From assembly GCA_904397865.1 (NCBI GenBank), contig CAJFOS010000016.1, positions 1-64,000 of the forward strand: DNA of 64,000 nt, read 5' to 3'. This document shows positions 1 through 7,856 of the stretch, in pieces. Numbering within the stretch: the first letter of the stretch is position 1; each line of letters opens with the position of its first letter. The DNA comes from Candidatus Allochristensenella caecavium (GTDB taxonomy: Bacteria > Bacillota > Clostridia > Christensenellales > QAND01). The notes under the pieces are model-generated. The model was not told where the DNA came from. It worked only from the letters and a program-made list of their open reading frames with translations, and made no database searches. Made by a program: the position numbers and the translations under genes.

Positions 1-177
1 CCGTTCTTTCCGCAGTTCTTTCCAAAAGCGGAAAAATCGTGGATTGGAACCGATGGGCGATTCCTCAGTATTTTCGGGCGATTTTTCAAAAATCCCAGAT
101 TTCATGCGGATTTGCGGGCGTACAAGGCTGACTGAAACTGACAGGAGAAACCATGTAAGTAACAGACGGCGATAAAA
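1..177. other. left window edge, probable end of an integrated element
   Basis: No complete gene is visible. One plus-strand frame is open from base 1 to a stop at 130-132, and a minus-strand frame is open from an ATG at 105 to the edge. Neither has a recognisable domain or a good ribosome-binding site. The stretch ends where tRNA-Ser similarity begins, so I infer that it is the terminal part of a mobile element whose body lies left of base 1. Confidence 0.35.
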
Positions 178-233
178 CTCGAAATCGAGTTGTCCGCAAG
201 GGCACGTGGGTTCGAATCCCACCTTCTCCGCCA
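178..233 (+). pseudogene. 3' part of tRNA-Ser(CGA), probable attachment-site scar
   Basis: From 178 the sequence reads as the second half of a class II tRNA. It has an anticodon loop CTCGAAA (anticodon CGA), the 3' anticodon strand TCGAG, a long variable arm (GTCC-GCAA-GGGC), a perfect T arm (GTGGG-TTCGAAT-CCCAC), the 3' acceptor strand CTTCTCC, discriminator G and encoded CCA. The bases before the anticodon loop cannot pair with TCGAG, and no normal D arm precedes it, so the 5' half is missing or replaced. GGAGAAA at 143-149 could pair with six of seven acceptor bases, so a degenerate full-length tRNA is the alternative. Loss of the 5' half at the anticodon is typical of integration into tRNA genes. 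Confidence 0.7.
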
Positions 234-234
234 T

Positions 235-271
235 AAAAAACGCTGAAACTTCGGTGGTTTCAGCGTTTTTT
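235..271 (+). terminator. intrinsic terminator after the tRNA-Ser fragment
   Basis: A perfect 9-bp stem (CGCTGAAAC at 241-249 with GTTTCAGCG at 257-265) is followed by six T. It directly follows the tRNA CCA end, as expected for the original terminator of the tRNA gene. Confidence 0.85.
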
Positions 272-997
272 GTTAGGTTTGCATCTCACTCTGCGGGCGG
301 TATGTGCAAATATTTACTGTGGCTATTAAGATAAAAAGAGCAAATATCATTTTGGCAGAAAGAAAATTTCAGCCTACGAAAGTAGGGCGGTGCCCCCTTC
401 TATCAGTAGAAAATTGATGTGTACACAGATTGTGCGCTATCAGGCCGCCGCATGCTATGCTACGATTCCCGTTGGAGAGACCAACGCATGCATGCCGGCG
501 TTTCTTCTAAAAAGTCATGCCTGCTATATCGGAATTGATGCGGCCCCATGGCTGTTTTGCGGTGTATTATCACTCCCGACATGCTCGCCGCGGCATGAAT
601 GCCCCATGCATCCAGCGATTTGAAAAAGGAGAGAGGCCCCATCCCCAAACATGCCGCCTTTATTCGTTCAAACAGCGGCATTGATGACCATAGGGGGATA
701 CACGGCGCGGGACATATTAAAGAGCAGCGGAGATGGCAGACAAAGTCAGACGCTTGCATCATGGTTTGCGGCCGTCGGAGCTTTCGATAAAAGGGGGTGT
801 AAATGCACCCATTTGATTGTGTGCTGTCAGTAAAAATATGCCTTGTTTGGCAAAAAATTGGAACAAGCACGAACAAAAAACGCGCAAATTTTGTCAAAAA
901 CATGACACTTTGCTAAAACTCCATATAAATGTGAAAAGTGCGCACAAAAGCACTTGATTTTTTCGCAAAAACGGGTATTCTGACAATAGAGCATGTC
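272..997. other. about 700 bp without a supported gene
   Basis: Short open frames exist on both strands, but none has a family signature, a convincing ribosome-binding site or coding-like composition. The words CATGC and ATGCA recur, and there is a small hairpin at 795-811. It may be decayed coding sequence next to the attachment scar. Confidence 0.5.
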
Positions 998-1813
998 TCA
1001 ATTATCGGCCATGTCTTCTGTGGAAAGCCCCAAAAGGCGAGCGGCATTGCCGCCCAAAATGGCGGCTTCTCGTTCGGGGGAACATTTGAGGGAGCGAACC
1101 AAATGCAGTTCGTGTTCGATTTCGCTCCAGGGGGAATCGCTTCCGAACAAAATGCGTCTGGCATCGTGCTTCTGTACAATTTGTACGGCAAGTTGATGGG
1201 GAATCCGTCCATAGAGGAAGGCTGTATCCAGGTAGATGTCTGTTCCGGCCAGGTGTTCAAGCACCTCCCCCCATTGCAGCCAGCCGCCCAAGTGCGAGGC
1301 GACCACGGGGGCAGAGAAGCAGTCAAGAATATTGTGCATTCTTTCAGGGGTGGTGCGGACGGGACCACTGCCGTAACTGATATCCACACCGCAATGAAAC
1401 ACGGTAATCAGCCCCAGGCGCGAGGCCTTTTCATAAACGGGCAACACGCGGGGGTCATCCACGTCAAACGATTGATATTCGGGATGCAGCTTAATCCCTT
1501 TTAAGCCCAATGCGGCAATGCGGTCCAGCGTATCCAATGCGTCTGGCGCGAGCGGGTAGACGGAACCAAAACCCGTCATCCCCTCCAACTGATTGACGGC
1601 GTGGGCAAAATCATTGACGACTTGATGTTGTGAGGCCTTGGTTGCGATGGGTAAAATGACGCTGTGGTTTACTCCAGCACGGCGCATCGCCTGCTGAAGG
1701 CCCATTACGGTGCCGTCGGTGCAGGGCAGCATGCCCGAATGCTCCATGAGCGAAGTCAGCGCATGCGCAGCGACTGCCGGAGCGAACGCGTGGGTATGAA
1801 AGTCGATAATCAT
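998..1813 (-). CDS. amidohydrolase family protein (Amidohydro_2 type)
   Basis: The 271-residue protein starts MIIDFHTHAF, the first metal-binding HxH of metal-dependent amidohydrolases. The conserved core follows: a KLHPEYQ segment near residue 125, a VFHCG strand near 150, a VASHLGG segment near 185 and a FGSDSPW motif near 235. This is the PF04909 pattern shared by decarboxylases and lactone hydrolases related to 2-pyrone-4,6-dicarboxylate hydrolase; the substrate cannot be read from sequence. The ATG lies 6-7 bases after a strong AGGAGG. A sigma-A promoter lies immediately upstream, so it is probably monocistronic. There is no signal peptide, so it is cytoplasmic. Confidence 0.85.
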   Translation of the reverse strand: MIIDFHTHAFAPAVAAHALTSLMEHSGMLPCTDGTVMGLQQAMRRAGVNHSVILPIATKASQHQVVNDFAHAVNQLEGMTGFGSVYPLAPDALDTLDRIAALGLKGIKLHPEYQSFDVDDPRVLPVYEKASRLGLITVFHCGVDISYGSGPVRTTPERMHNILDCFSAPVVASHLGGWLQWGEVLEHLAGTDIYLDTAFLYGRIPHQLAVQIVQKHDARRILFGSDSPWSEIEHELHLVRSLKCSPEREAAILGGNAARLLGLSTEDMADN

Positions 1814-1834
1814 GGGACATCCTCCTGAACAGAT

Positions 1835-1863
1835 ATCCTACTGTTGAGCAGAGCAAATGTCAA
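1835..1863 (-). promoter_or_regulatory. sigma-A promoter of the amidohydrolase gene
   Basis: On the minus strand there is TTGACA, a 17-base spacer and TAGGAT, ending about 20 bases before the start codon. Confidence 0.65.
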
Positions 1864-1923
1864 TGGACAGCGCTTTGAACATAATTCCCAACGTCGTAAA
1901 TGACAGGAAAGAGGTAGAGAGAG

Positions 1924-2106
1924 ATGGAAACATTTTACACGCCCGAAGAAGTTGCTGAAATCCTAAAAGTTCGCAAGCACACGGTTTGGAACTGGTTGCG
2001 GGAAGGTTCGCTGAAGGGAACCAAAATCAATGGAAAAATCTGGCGCATCACGGCTGAAGAGTTGGATGCTTTCATCCATTCGGACGGCAGCACAGATGCC
2101 GAATAA
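1924..2106 (+). CDS. small helix-turn-helix protein, excisionase/MerR-like (HTH_17)
   Basis: This 60-residue protein is almost entirely one winged-helix DNA-binding domain. It starts METFYTPEEVAEILKV, followed by a recognition segment (TVWNWLREGSL) and a GKIWRI wing with ELDAFI at the end. That is the pattern of the HTH_17/excisionase family, which includes phage excisionases and stand-alone regulators. A purine-rich AGGAAAGAGG ribosome-binding site precedes the ATG, and a terminator follows, so it is a single-gene unit. Excisionase function is possible given the attachment scar 1.7 kb away, but many chromosomal HTH_17 proteins are not excisionases. Confidence 0.8.
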   Translation: METFYTPEEVAEILKVRKHTVWNWLREGSLKGTKINGKIWRITAEELDAFIHSDGSTDAE

Positions 2107-2119
2107 GAGCACATCCGCC

Positions 2120-2151
2120 CAAAACGCCTTGTTTGTTGACAGGGCGTTTTT
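2120..2151 (+). terminator. intrinsic terminator after the HTH gene
   Basis: The stem AAAACGCC / GGGCGTTTT is followed by T residues, 14 bases after the HTH stop codon. A TTGACA lies within its loop and right arm (2135-2140) and could serve as a -35 for the next gene, but no good -10 follows. Confidence 0.7.
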
Positions 2152-2187
2152 GTGTGAAAATAGAGACCTTGGAAGGAGCGATAAACA

Positions 2188-2937
2188 GTGGCTTGGATTG
2201 AACCGTACACGCGCACGTATGCAGTCAATGTAATGGATTTGGACTGTACGGGCCGGATGAAAATGCCGGCCGTGCTGGATTATATGCAGTGCATTGCTGA
2301 AGAACACGCCGACGCTATCGGTGTTGGGCGGCGGGACACGTTGCGCCATGGGTATGTATGGCTGGTAGGCCGCACACATGTGAAAATGGAGCGGTTGCCG
2401 CAGCTGGACCAATCCTTTACGCTGACCACCTGGCCTGGCGACCACAGCCGAATGACCTGCCCGCGCTATTTTCGTTTTCAGGATGAATCCGGCGCGCTGC
2501 TGGGACAGGCGGCGATGATTTGGACCTTGGTGAATGTGCAGACGCGGCGCATCACGGCCCCGGATAAAACGCCGTTGCCCGCCCGGGAATGGGAGAGTGC
2601 GCCCGCGCCCATGGAGCTGCCAGAACGCCTGCCCGCCTTGCAAACAGTGGACCGTGATGTCATGCGACACCCAGTTTACAGCGATTTAGATGTCAATGGG
2701 CATGTCAACAATGCGCGGTATGTGGACTGGATTTGCGATTTATTCGCGCCGTCCGTCTATAAGACGCGTACGATGATGGATTTGCAAATTAACTATGGCC
2801 GTGAAATCCGCCAGGATACCGCTGTCCGGCTGGAATTGCATGAAGCGGGCAATGCCTTTTATGTGCAGGGCATGGATGAACAAGGCGGTTTGCCGCTGTT
2901 TCAGGCGGCGGGTAACTGGACGCCGGTTCAAATATAA
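2188..2937 (+). CDS. acyl-ACP thioesterase
   Basis: The 249-residue protein has two hot-dog folds, as in the acyl-ACP thioesterase family (PF01643) that releases fatty acids from acyl carrier protein. The first fold covers roughly residues 5-130 (YAVNVMDLDCTGRMKMPAVLDYMQ). The second starts near 155 with the typical YSDLDVNGHVNNARYVDWI, which carries the Asn/His active-site region. The GTG start is chosen because GGAAGGAG precedes it by about 10 bases and the homologous N-terminus begins there. The enzyme probably sets chain length or releases fatty acids in the cytoplasm. It is a single gene with its own terminator. Confidence 0.88.
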   Translation: MAWIEPYTRTYAVNVMDLDCTGRMKMPAVLDYMQCIAEEHADAIGVGRRDTLRHGYVWLVGRTHVKMERLPQLDQSFTLTTWPGDHSRMTCPRYFRFQDESGALLGQAAMIWTLVNVQTRRITAPDKTPLPAREWESAPAPMELPERLPALQTVDRDVMRHPVYSDLDVNGHVNNARYVDWICDLFAPSVYKTRTMMDLQINYGREIRQDTAVRLELHEAGNAFYVQGMDEQGGLPLFQAAGNWTPVQI

Positions 2938-2949
2938 AATCAGCAAATG

Positions 2950-2987
2950 AAAAGACCGCCGGAAAACAGCGGTCTTTGTTTTTTGTT
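2950..2987. terminator. bidirectional terminator between convergent genes
   Basis: The stem AAAGACCGC / GCGGTCTTT has A and T runs on both sides. It lies between the thioesterase stop and the stop of the convergent degV gene. Confidence 0.85.
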
Positions 2988-2992
2988 TTATT

Positions 2993-3889
2993 TTAGGATA
3001 GCGGGGGGAGCTCCTCATCCAGCGTATGCCGCCGGACAGCGCCGATGCCAAATGCGCCTGCACCGGTATGGCAGCCGATGCTCAGCGTTAATGGGCCATA
3101 GACGATTTCCCGTCCCGGGAATTCGGCCTGAAAACGGGAAAGCCAGGCGTGGATTTCTTCTGTCGGCATCCAGATGCTGGCCATGCCGAGCACCAGCCGG
3201 CCTTTTTCGTCCAGTTTGCGCAGCCGGGTATGTAGGTCGTTGCGCAGTGCCTTCATCATCATGCGAAAGGCGGCTTTTTTGCCGCGTGCCTTGGCATACG
3301 AATCCAACTTGCCGCCCTGGATGGTCAGCACGGGTTTGATTTGCAGCGCCGTCCCAATCGCAGCCGCGGCAGGCGTGACACGGCCGCTTTTTTTCAGGTA
3401 CGTCAACGTATCGACACAGATATAAATGGTTGCGTCGTGCGCCTCATCTTCCAGCACCTTTTTAATCTGCCGTGCGTTCAGGCCGCGTTCGGCCAGCAGC
3501 CGTGCATCCTGCACGGCCATCCACTGAGTCACGGAAATGCGCACATTGTCCACCACCTGTACGCGTCCGCCGTATTTTGCAGAAAACAACAGCGCACTCT
3601 GACAGGAATTGCTTAGCTGGCTGGACATGGGGATGTATACAATTTCCGCGTAATCCTGCAGGAGCTTGTCCCACATGGACATGAGCAGTTCCGGTGAAGG
3701 CTGTGAAGTGGTAATGCAAAGCCCCTGCCGCTGTTTCGCATAGAATTCCGCAGGCGTGATATCCACGTTTTCATAATACGTACGGCCGTCGACGATAATG
3801 GGCATAGGGAGCACGAAAACGCCCATCTCTGCAGCTTGTTCAGGGGTCAGGCCGCTGTTGCTGTCGGTCATAATCGCCACTTTTTTCAT
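2993..3889 (-). CDS. DegV family fatty-acid-binding protein
   Basis: This 298-residue protein has the two-domain DegV fold. It starts MKKVAIMTDSNSGL (T/S-D-S motif), has TTSQPSP near residue 80 and PMSSQLSNS near 108, and a C-terminal GCHTGAGAFGIG signature. Firmicutes DegV (FakB) proteins bind a fatty acid and present it to the kinase FakA for phosphorylation into phospholipid synthesis. No fakA gene lies nearby. AGAGGA lies about 8 bases before the ATG. It is convergent with the thioesterase gene, another fatty-acid function. Confidence 0.92.
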   Translation of the reverse strand: MKKVAIMTDSNSGLTPEQAAEMGVFVLPMPIIVDGRTYYENVDITPAEFYAKQRQGLCITTSQPSPELLMSMWDKLLQDYAEIVYIPMSSQLSNSCQSALLFSAKYGGRVQVVDNVRISVTQWMAVQDARLLAERGLNARQIKKVLEDEAHDATIYICVDTLTYLKKSGRVTPAAAAIGTALQIKPVLTIQGGKLDSYAKARGKKAAFRMMMKALRNDLHTRLRKLDEKGRLVLGMASIWMPTEEIHAWLSRFQAEFPGREIVYGPLTLSIGCHTGAGAFGIGAVRRHTLDEELPPLS

Positions 3890-4285
3890 TTGCAGTATCC
3901 TCTATTTTTTTTGAATGAGAAGGTGGGAAGGTACCTGTTACCGTCCCCTGTTGCCTGCCCACAACTACACGTTGAGGTACGGCTCGCTTTTATGCGCTGG
4001 CACCGATATCCCACAGGGCAAAAAACGTTCCAGGGAAACCATGGAATATGCTGCGCCAGCCCTAGCTGCGAATCCATACGCCTGATGCAGGCACCTCCAG
4101 TGCGTTCGCCAGAGAATGGGGCCCATTTCCCCCAAGCCAGGGTAACGACCCATGGGGAAGCAACCCCCTGTGTTCATCGGCTACAAAGCCGGTTGGGTTG
4201 CCGTTGAAGATGAAAAAGGGAAGAGTGGGGGTTTGCACCCGCCAAGCAGAACGCCCGTACAGGCCTGTATGGACAACACAAGGTA
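3890..4285. other. intergenic stretch without a supported gene
   Basis: The 396 bases between degV and the YbaK-type gene hold only short frames that look non-coding, with several C-rich and CCATGG-like words. I see no clear terminator after the YbaK gene and no known RNA fold. Confidence 0.5.
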
Positions 4286-4768
4286 TCAAGCCTGTTCCTG
4301 CCATCCCTTGCATACGTCTACCCATTGCTGTGCATGCGCATAGGTGCACAGTTCATCACAGGTCAATTCAATCGCACTGTTGCTGCTGCCGCAGGCAGGG
4401 AACACCGTGCGGAAACGCTGGAGCGAAACATCCAGGTAAACCGGCGGTTCCGGCTGCGCCAGTGCAAAAGGACACACGCCACCAATGGTGTGCCCGGTCA
4501 GACGTTGAACATCTTCCGGGCTGAGCATCTTGGCCTTGTGACCGAATTGCCGTTTGAATTTGGCATTATCAATTTTGGCGTCGCCCGCCGCTACAATCAG
4601 CAGCGCGCCATCCCCCTGGTAAAAGGAAAGCGTTTTGGCGATGCGCGCTTCCTCAACGCCCAATGCCTGCGCGGCCAGCGTAACCGTCGCACTGGAAACG
4701 GATAGCTCCTGCACATCCGCCTCGCGGCCCAGCGAGGCAAAGTAGGCCCTGACTCGTTCAATGGACAT
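4286..4768 (-). CDS. YbaK/EbsC-type aminoacyl-tRNA deacylase
   Basis: The 160-residue single-domain protein matches the YbaK/ProX editing fold. It has SVSSATVTLAAQALGV near residues 23-38, IAKTLSF with the conserved Lys near 46, a KRQFG-KAKMLSPEDV segment near 72-86 and GHTIGGVCPF near 91-100. It ends with a DELCTY helix. Relatives hydrolyse mischarged tRNA, such as Cys- or Ala-tRNA(Pro), in trans. The exact specificity cannot be told from sequence. Residues around GGVCPFAL are intact. It stands alone on the minus strand. Confidence 0.88.
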   Translation of the reverse strand: MSIERVRAYFASLGREADVQELSVSSATVTLAAQALGVEEARIAKTLSFYQGDGALLIVAAGDAKIDNAKFKRQFGHKAKMLSPEDVQRLTGHTIGGVCPFALAQPEPPVYLDVSLQRFRTVFPACGSSNSAIELTCDELCTYAHAQQWVDVCKGWQEQA

Positions 4769-4890
4769 TCCAAAAACCTCTTTATTTTCTTAGATGGGGA
4801 AACATCCCATTCTCGTTATCATAAATCATTTTACGAAAAAAGAAAATGGGGGTTCCGTTCCTTTCCGCAGATGTATGCCAGGGGAAAGCA

Positions 4891-4920
4891 AAAAAAGCAG
4901 ACGGATGGCCGCCTGCTTTT
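4891..4920 (-). terminator. terminator of the asd-dapA-dapB operon
   Basis: Read on the minus strand, the stem AAAGCAGGCGG / CCGTCTGCTTT with a CCAT loop is followed by six T, 18 bases after the dapB stop. Confidence 0.85.
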
Positions 4921-4938
4921 GGTATACAGATGTATGGT

Positions 4939-5691
4939 TTACAGGCCCAGCACGTCGTTCATGTCATAAAGCCCGGCGGATTTCTTTACCAAAAAACGGG
5001 CCGCGCGCAGCGCGCCGTTGGCAAATACGCCGCGCGATGTCGCCGTGTGTCGGATTTCGATGGTTTCATCCGTTCCGCAGAAGAATACGGAATGTTCTCC
5101 TGCGATGTTGCCGCCGCGCAAGCTCATAATGCCCACCTCGTTGCCCGTGCGTTCAGCAACGATGCTCTGCCTGTCATACACGGGTTGAAGCGCACCGTCC
5201 CGCGTTTCGTTGAGCGAATTAAACAGCATCACGGCCGTGCCGCTTGGCGCATCCACTTTTTTGTTATGGTGCTTTTCCACAATTTCAATGTCATATGCAT
5301 CGCCCAACGCCTGGGCGGCTTTTTGTACCAATGACCGCATCACCGCAATCCCGACGGAGTTATTATAGGAAAAGAACACGGGAATCTGTTCAGAGGCTTC
5401 CACCAACCGCGCACGCTGCCGGTCGTTGTGTCCGGTGGAACAAATCAACGTGGGCAGGCGATGCGCCATGCTGTAATCCAGGATATCGTCCAACGATTCT
5501 GCACGTGAGAAATCAATCACCACATCCGCCGCAACGTCCACATCCCGTATGTTGGTAAACACGGGGAAGTCCGCCGCCCCCGGCACCAGGTTCACCCCGG
5601 CGACCACCTGCATATCCGGTTGTCCCATTGTAGCCTGTACGACCTGTTGTCCCATCCGGCCCAAAGCGCCGACCAATAAAATACGAATCAT
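4939..5691 (-). CDS. dapB: 4-hydroxy-tetrahydrodipicolinate reductase
   Basis: This 250-residue enzyme reduces the DapA product to tetrahydrodipicolinate with NAD(P)H in lysine and meso-diaminopimelate synthesis. The N-terminal Rossmann motif is GALGRMGQQV near residue 8. The catalytic and substrate-binding signature EKHHNKKVDAPSGTA lies near 140-154. A normal C-terminal half follows. The start is the ATG preceded by AGAGGAGGAAAAACG. A longer frame reaching 5766 would run through the dapA terminator and lacks family similarity. It is last in the riboswitch-controlled asd-dapA-dapB series. Confidence 0.96.
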   Translation of the reverse strand: MIRILLVGALGRMGQQVVQATMGQPDMQVVAGVNLVPGAADFPVFTNIRDVDVAADVVIDFSRAESLDDILDYSMAHRLPTLICSTGHNDRQRARLVEASEQIPVFFSYNNSVGIAVMRSLVQKAAQALGDAYDIEIVEKHHNKKVDAPSGTAVMLFNSLNETRDGALQPVYDRQSIVAERTGNEVGIMSLRGGNIAGEHSVFFCGTDETIEIRHTATSRGVFANGALRAARFLVKKSAGLYDMNDVLGL

Positions 5692-5736
5692 CGTTTTTCC
5701 TCCTCTTTGGGGCGGGCTTGTCCCGCCTGCTGCGAA

Positions 5737-5762
5737 CAAAAAGGGCGGCTGTTTTGCCGCCC
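5737..5762 (-). terminator. terminator-like hairpin between dapA and dapB
   Basis: On the minus strand the stem GGGCGGC / GCCGCCC with an AAAACA loop is followed by five T, eight bases after the dapA stop. It would lower or stop read-through into dapB. Confidence 0.75.
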
Positions 5763-5769
5763 GCATGGA

Positions 5770-6651
5770 CTACACGGACAAGCCGCAAGCGCGCATTGCT
5801 TCCAACAGCGTCTGCCGGTTGGCTTCCTCCATCGGAGTTAAGGGCATCCGTACAATATTTTCACATAGCCCCAGCGCATGACAAGCCGCTTTGACGGGGA
5901 TGGGGTTCACTTCGCAGAACAGGCGGTCTGCCAGCGGAGCGTATTGGAACTGCAGCTCCCGTGCGGTCTTCAGGTCCCCTTGGAGCATTGCCTGCGTCAA
6001 GGCATGCGTCTGTTCCGGCACCACGTTGGCCAGCACGGAAATAACACCCTGGCCACCCAACGCCATGATGGGCAGAATCAGGCCATCTTCTCCGGAATAA
6101 ATTGCCACTGCATCTCCGCACAGCCGTTGCATTTCCGTGACCTGAGCGATGTTGCCGCTGGCCTCTTTGATGGCTCGGATGTTGGGGTGTTTGCTCATTT
6201 TCAGCAGCGTCTGCGGCTGTACGTTCACACCGGTACGGCCGGGCACATTGTAAACGATGATGGGAATATCCACCGCGTCCGCCACAGCGGTATAATGCGC
6301 GACCAATCCGTTTTGCGTACATTTGTTATAGTAAGGGGTAACGACAAGCAAGCCATCCGCTCCCGCCTGCTGTGCTTCTACGGAATGGCGGATGACCACT
6401 TCCGTATTGTTGCCGCCGCTGGATACGATGACCGGGATTCTTCCGTTCACGCGTTCAATCGTAAAACGAATGACCTCTGCACGTTCCGCCTCCGTCATCG
6501 TGGAAGGTTCCCCCGTCGTACCGCAGCAGATAATCGCGTCAGTATGCCCTGCAATCTGCCGGTCAATCAATTTGCCCAGCGCGGGAAAGTCCACGCCGTC
6601 TTGGGTAAAAGGAGTAATCAGGGCAACGCCTGAACCCTGGAAAAGATGCAT
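5770..6651 (-). CDS. dapA: 4-hydroxy-tetrahydrodipicolinate synthase
   Basis: The 293-residue TIM-barrel aldolase condenses pyruvate with aspartate semialdehyde, the first committed step of the diaminopimelate branch. Visible motifs are CCGTTGEPSTM (substrate loop), VVTPYYNK with the catalytic Tyr, VPGRTG, and IKEASGN with the Schiff-base Lys near residue 161. The ATG at 6651 lies 10 bases after AGGAGG; an in-frame TTG at 6657 is only 4 bases from it and less likely. The gene is 20 bases downstream of asd, so the two are almost certainly co-transcribed. Confidence 0.96.
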   Translation of the reverse strand: MHLFQGSGVALITPFTQDGVDFPALGKLIDRQIAGHTDAIICCGTTGEPSTMTEAERAEVIRFTIERVNGRIPVIVSSGGNNTEVVIRHSVEAQQAGADGLLVVTPYYNKCTQNGLVAHYTAVADAVDIPIIVYNVPGRTGVNVQPQTLLKMSKHPNIRAIKEASGNIAQVTEMQRLCGDAVAIYSGEDGLILPIMALGGQGVISVLANVVPEQTHALTQAMLQGDLKTARELQFQYAPLADRLFCEVNPIPVKAACHALGLCENIVRMPLTPMEEANRQTLLEAMRACGLSV

Positions 6652-6671
6652 CAGCAATCAGCCTCCTTGTG

Positions 6672-7754
6672 CTATTTATAAGGAATATATCCCTGCGAAA
6701 CCAGCAGCTCTGCGGTCAAAACCGCCCCGCCTGCCGCGCCGCGCAAGGTATTGTGTGACAAGCACACAAACCGGTAATCAAAGAGTACATCTTCCCGCAG
6801 CCGTCCAATGCAGATGCCCATGCCGTTTTCATGGTTGCGGTCCAGCTTGGTCTGCGGGCGGTCGGGTTCTTCCATATAGGTCAGGAACTGGCGCGGCGCA
6901 CTGGGTAGGTTTTTCTCCTGCGGATAGCCCTGGTAGGCTGCCCAGCGGCGTTTCATCTCTTCCATCGAAGGCTTTTCGCGGAAGGAAACGGAAACGGCCG
7001 CGATGTGCCCGTCGCTGACTGGTACGCGCAGGCACTGTGCGCTAATCAGCGGCTTTTCTGCCTTGACCACCTGCCCATTTTCCACGCGTCCCCAGATGCG
7101 CAACGGCTCCTGTTCGCTCTTTTCCTCTTCGCCGCCAATGTAGGGGTTGACGTTGTCAATCATCTCCGGCCAGGTCTGAAACGTCTTGCCCGCGCCGGAA
7201 ATTGCCTGATAGGTGCAGACGCTAATTTGTTCAATGCCAAAATCACGCAACGGAGTCAAAGCCGGTACATAGCTTTGAATCGAACAATTGGGCTTGGCGG
7301 CGATGAACCCCACCTGCGTGCCCAGCCGTTTGCGCTGCGCTTCGATAACCTGTGTGTGGTCGCTGTTAATCTCGGGAATGATGGTTGGCACGTCCGGCGT
7401 CCAGCGGTTGGCGCTGTTGTTGGAAATGACGGGGGTTTCCGTTTTGGCAATGGCCTCTTCCAGCGCGATGATGGCCTGCTTATCCATATCCACCGCACAG
7501 AAGACGAAATCAACTTCCCGGCAAAGCGCTTCCACATCCGCCGCATCTTTTACAATCAGTTTACCAGCTTTTGCCGGAACAGGCCAGTCAAATGCCCAAC
7601 GCTGGGCAACGGCCTGTGCATATGGCTGCCCGGCGCTGCGGCTGGATGCAGCCACAGCGGTTACTTCAAACCACGGATGCTGGTCCAGCAGGGAAACAAA
7701 GCGCTGGCCAACCATGCCTGTGGCGCCTACGATGCCCACACGATACTTTTTCAT
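6672..7754 (-). CDS. asd: aspartate-semialdehyde dehydrogenase, archaeal/yeast type
   Basis: The 360-residue enzyme reduces aspartyl phosphate to aspartate semialdehyde. It has the NADP-binding GATGMVGQRF near residue 10, SNNSANRW near 113, the active-site Cys in AKPNCSIQ near 153, and SDGHIAAVSV with the catalytic His near 252. The K-NCS arrangement and the long SHNTLRGAAGGAVL C-terminus mark the archaeal/eukaryotic-like subfamily (TIGR00978) rather than the common bacterial form. The start follows TTGGAGG. It is first in the operon, directly after the lysine riboswitch terminator, so excess lysine should reduce it together with dapA and dapB. Confidence 0.95.
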   Translation of the reverse strand: MKKYRVGIVGATGMVGQRFVSLLDQHPWFEVTAVAASSRSAGQPYAQAVAQRWAFDWPVPAKAGKLIVKDAADVEALCREVDFVFCAVDMDKQAIIALEEAIAKTETPVISNNSANRWTPDVPTIIPEINSDHTQVIEAQRKRLGTQVGFIAAKPNCSIQSYVPALTPLRDFGIEQISVCTYQAISGAGKTFQTWPEMIDNVNPYIGGEEEKSEQEPLRIWGRVENGQVVKAEKPLISAQCLRVPVSDGHIAAVSVSFREKPSMEEMKRRWAAYQGYPQEKNLPSAPRQFLTYMEEPDRPQTKLDRNHENGMGICIGRLREDVLFDYRFVCLSHNTLRGAAGGAVLTAELLVSQGYIPYK

Positions 7755-7779
7755 TCTTTTTTCCTCCAATAAACGCAAC

Positions 7780-7809
7780 AAAAAACGACGCGAATCAAAG
7801 TGCGCGCCG
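7780..7809 (-). terminator. expression-platform terminator of the lysine riboswitch
   Basis: On the minus strand CGGCGCG pairs with CGCGTCG across a 10-base loop and is followed by six T. It lies 25 bases before the asd start, where a transcriptional riboswitch terminator is expected. Confidence 0.8.
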
Positions 7810-7856
7810 CCCAACAACACAGAGAAACCTCGGTCCCCCTGCCCGTCAAACAGAAA

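Noticed and set aside
143-233. Intact tRNA-Ser gene
   Set aside because: Six of seven acceptor pairs and the right total length are present, but no D arm and no anticodon stem can be formed.
460-903. 147-codon minus-strand open frame and overlapping plus-strand frames
   Set aside because: No family resemblance, no ribosome-binding site and mutually overlapping frames with odd composition; treated as chance or decayed sequence.
803-916. 37-codon frame behind GGGGG in the gene-poor region
   Set aside because: The start lies inside a small hairpin, the protein shows no recognisable pattern and no terminator follows.
3965-4177. 70-codon minus-strand frame between degV and the YbaK-type gene
   Set aside because: Several equal-length frames overlap on both strands and none has a start signal or motif.
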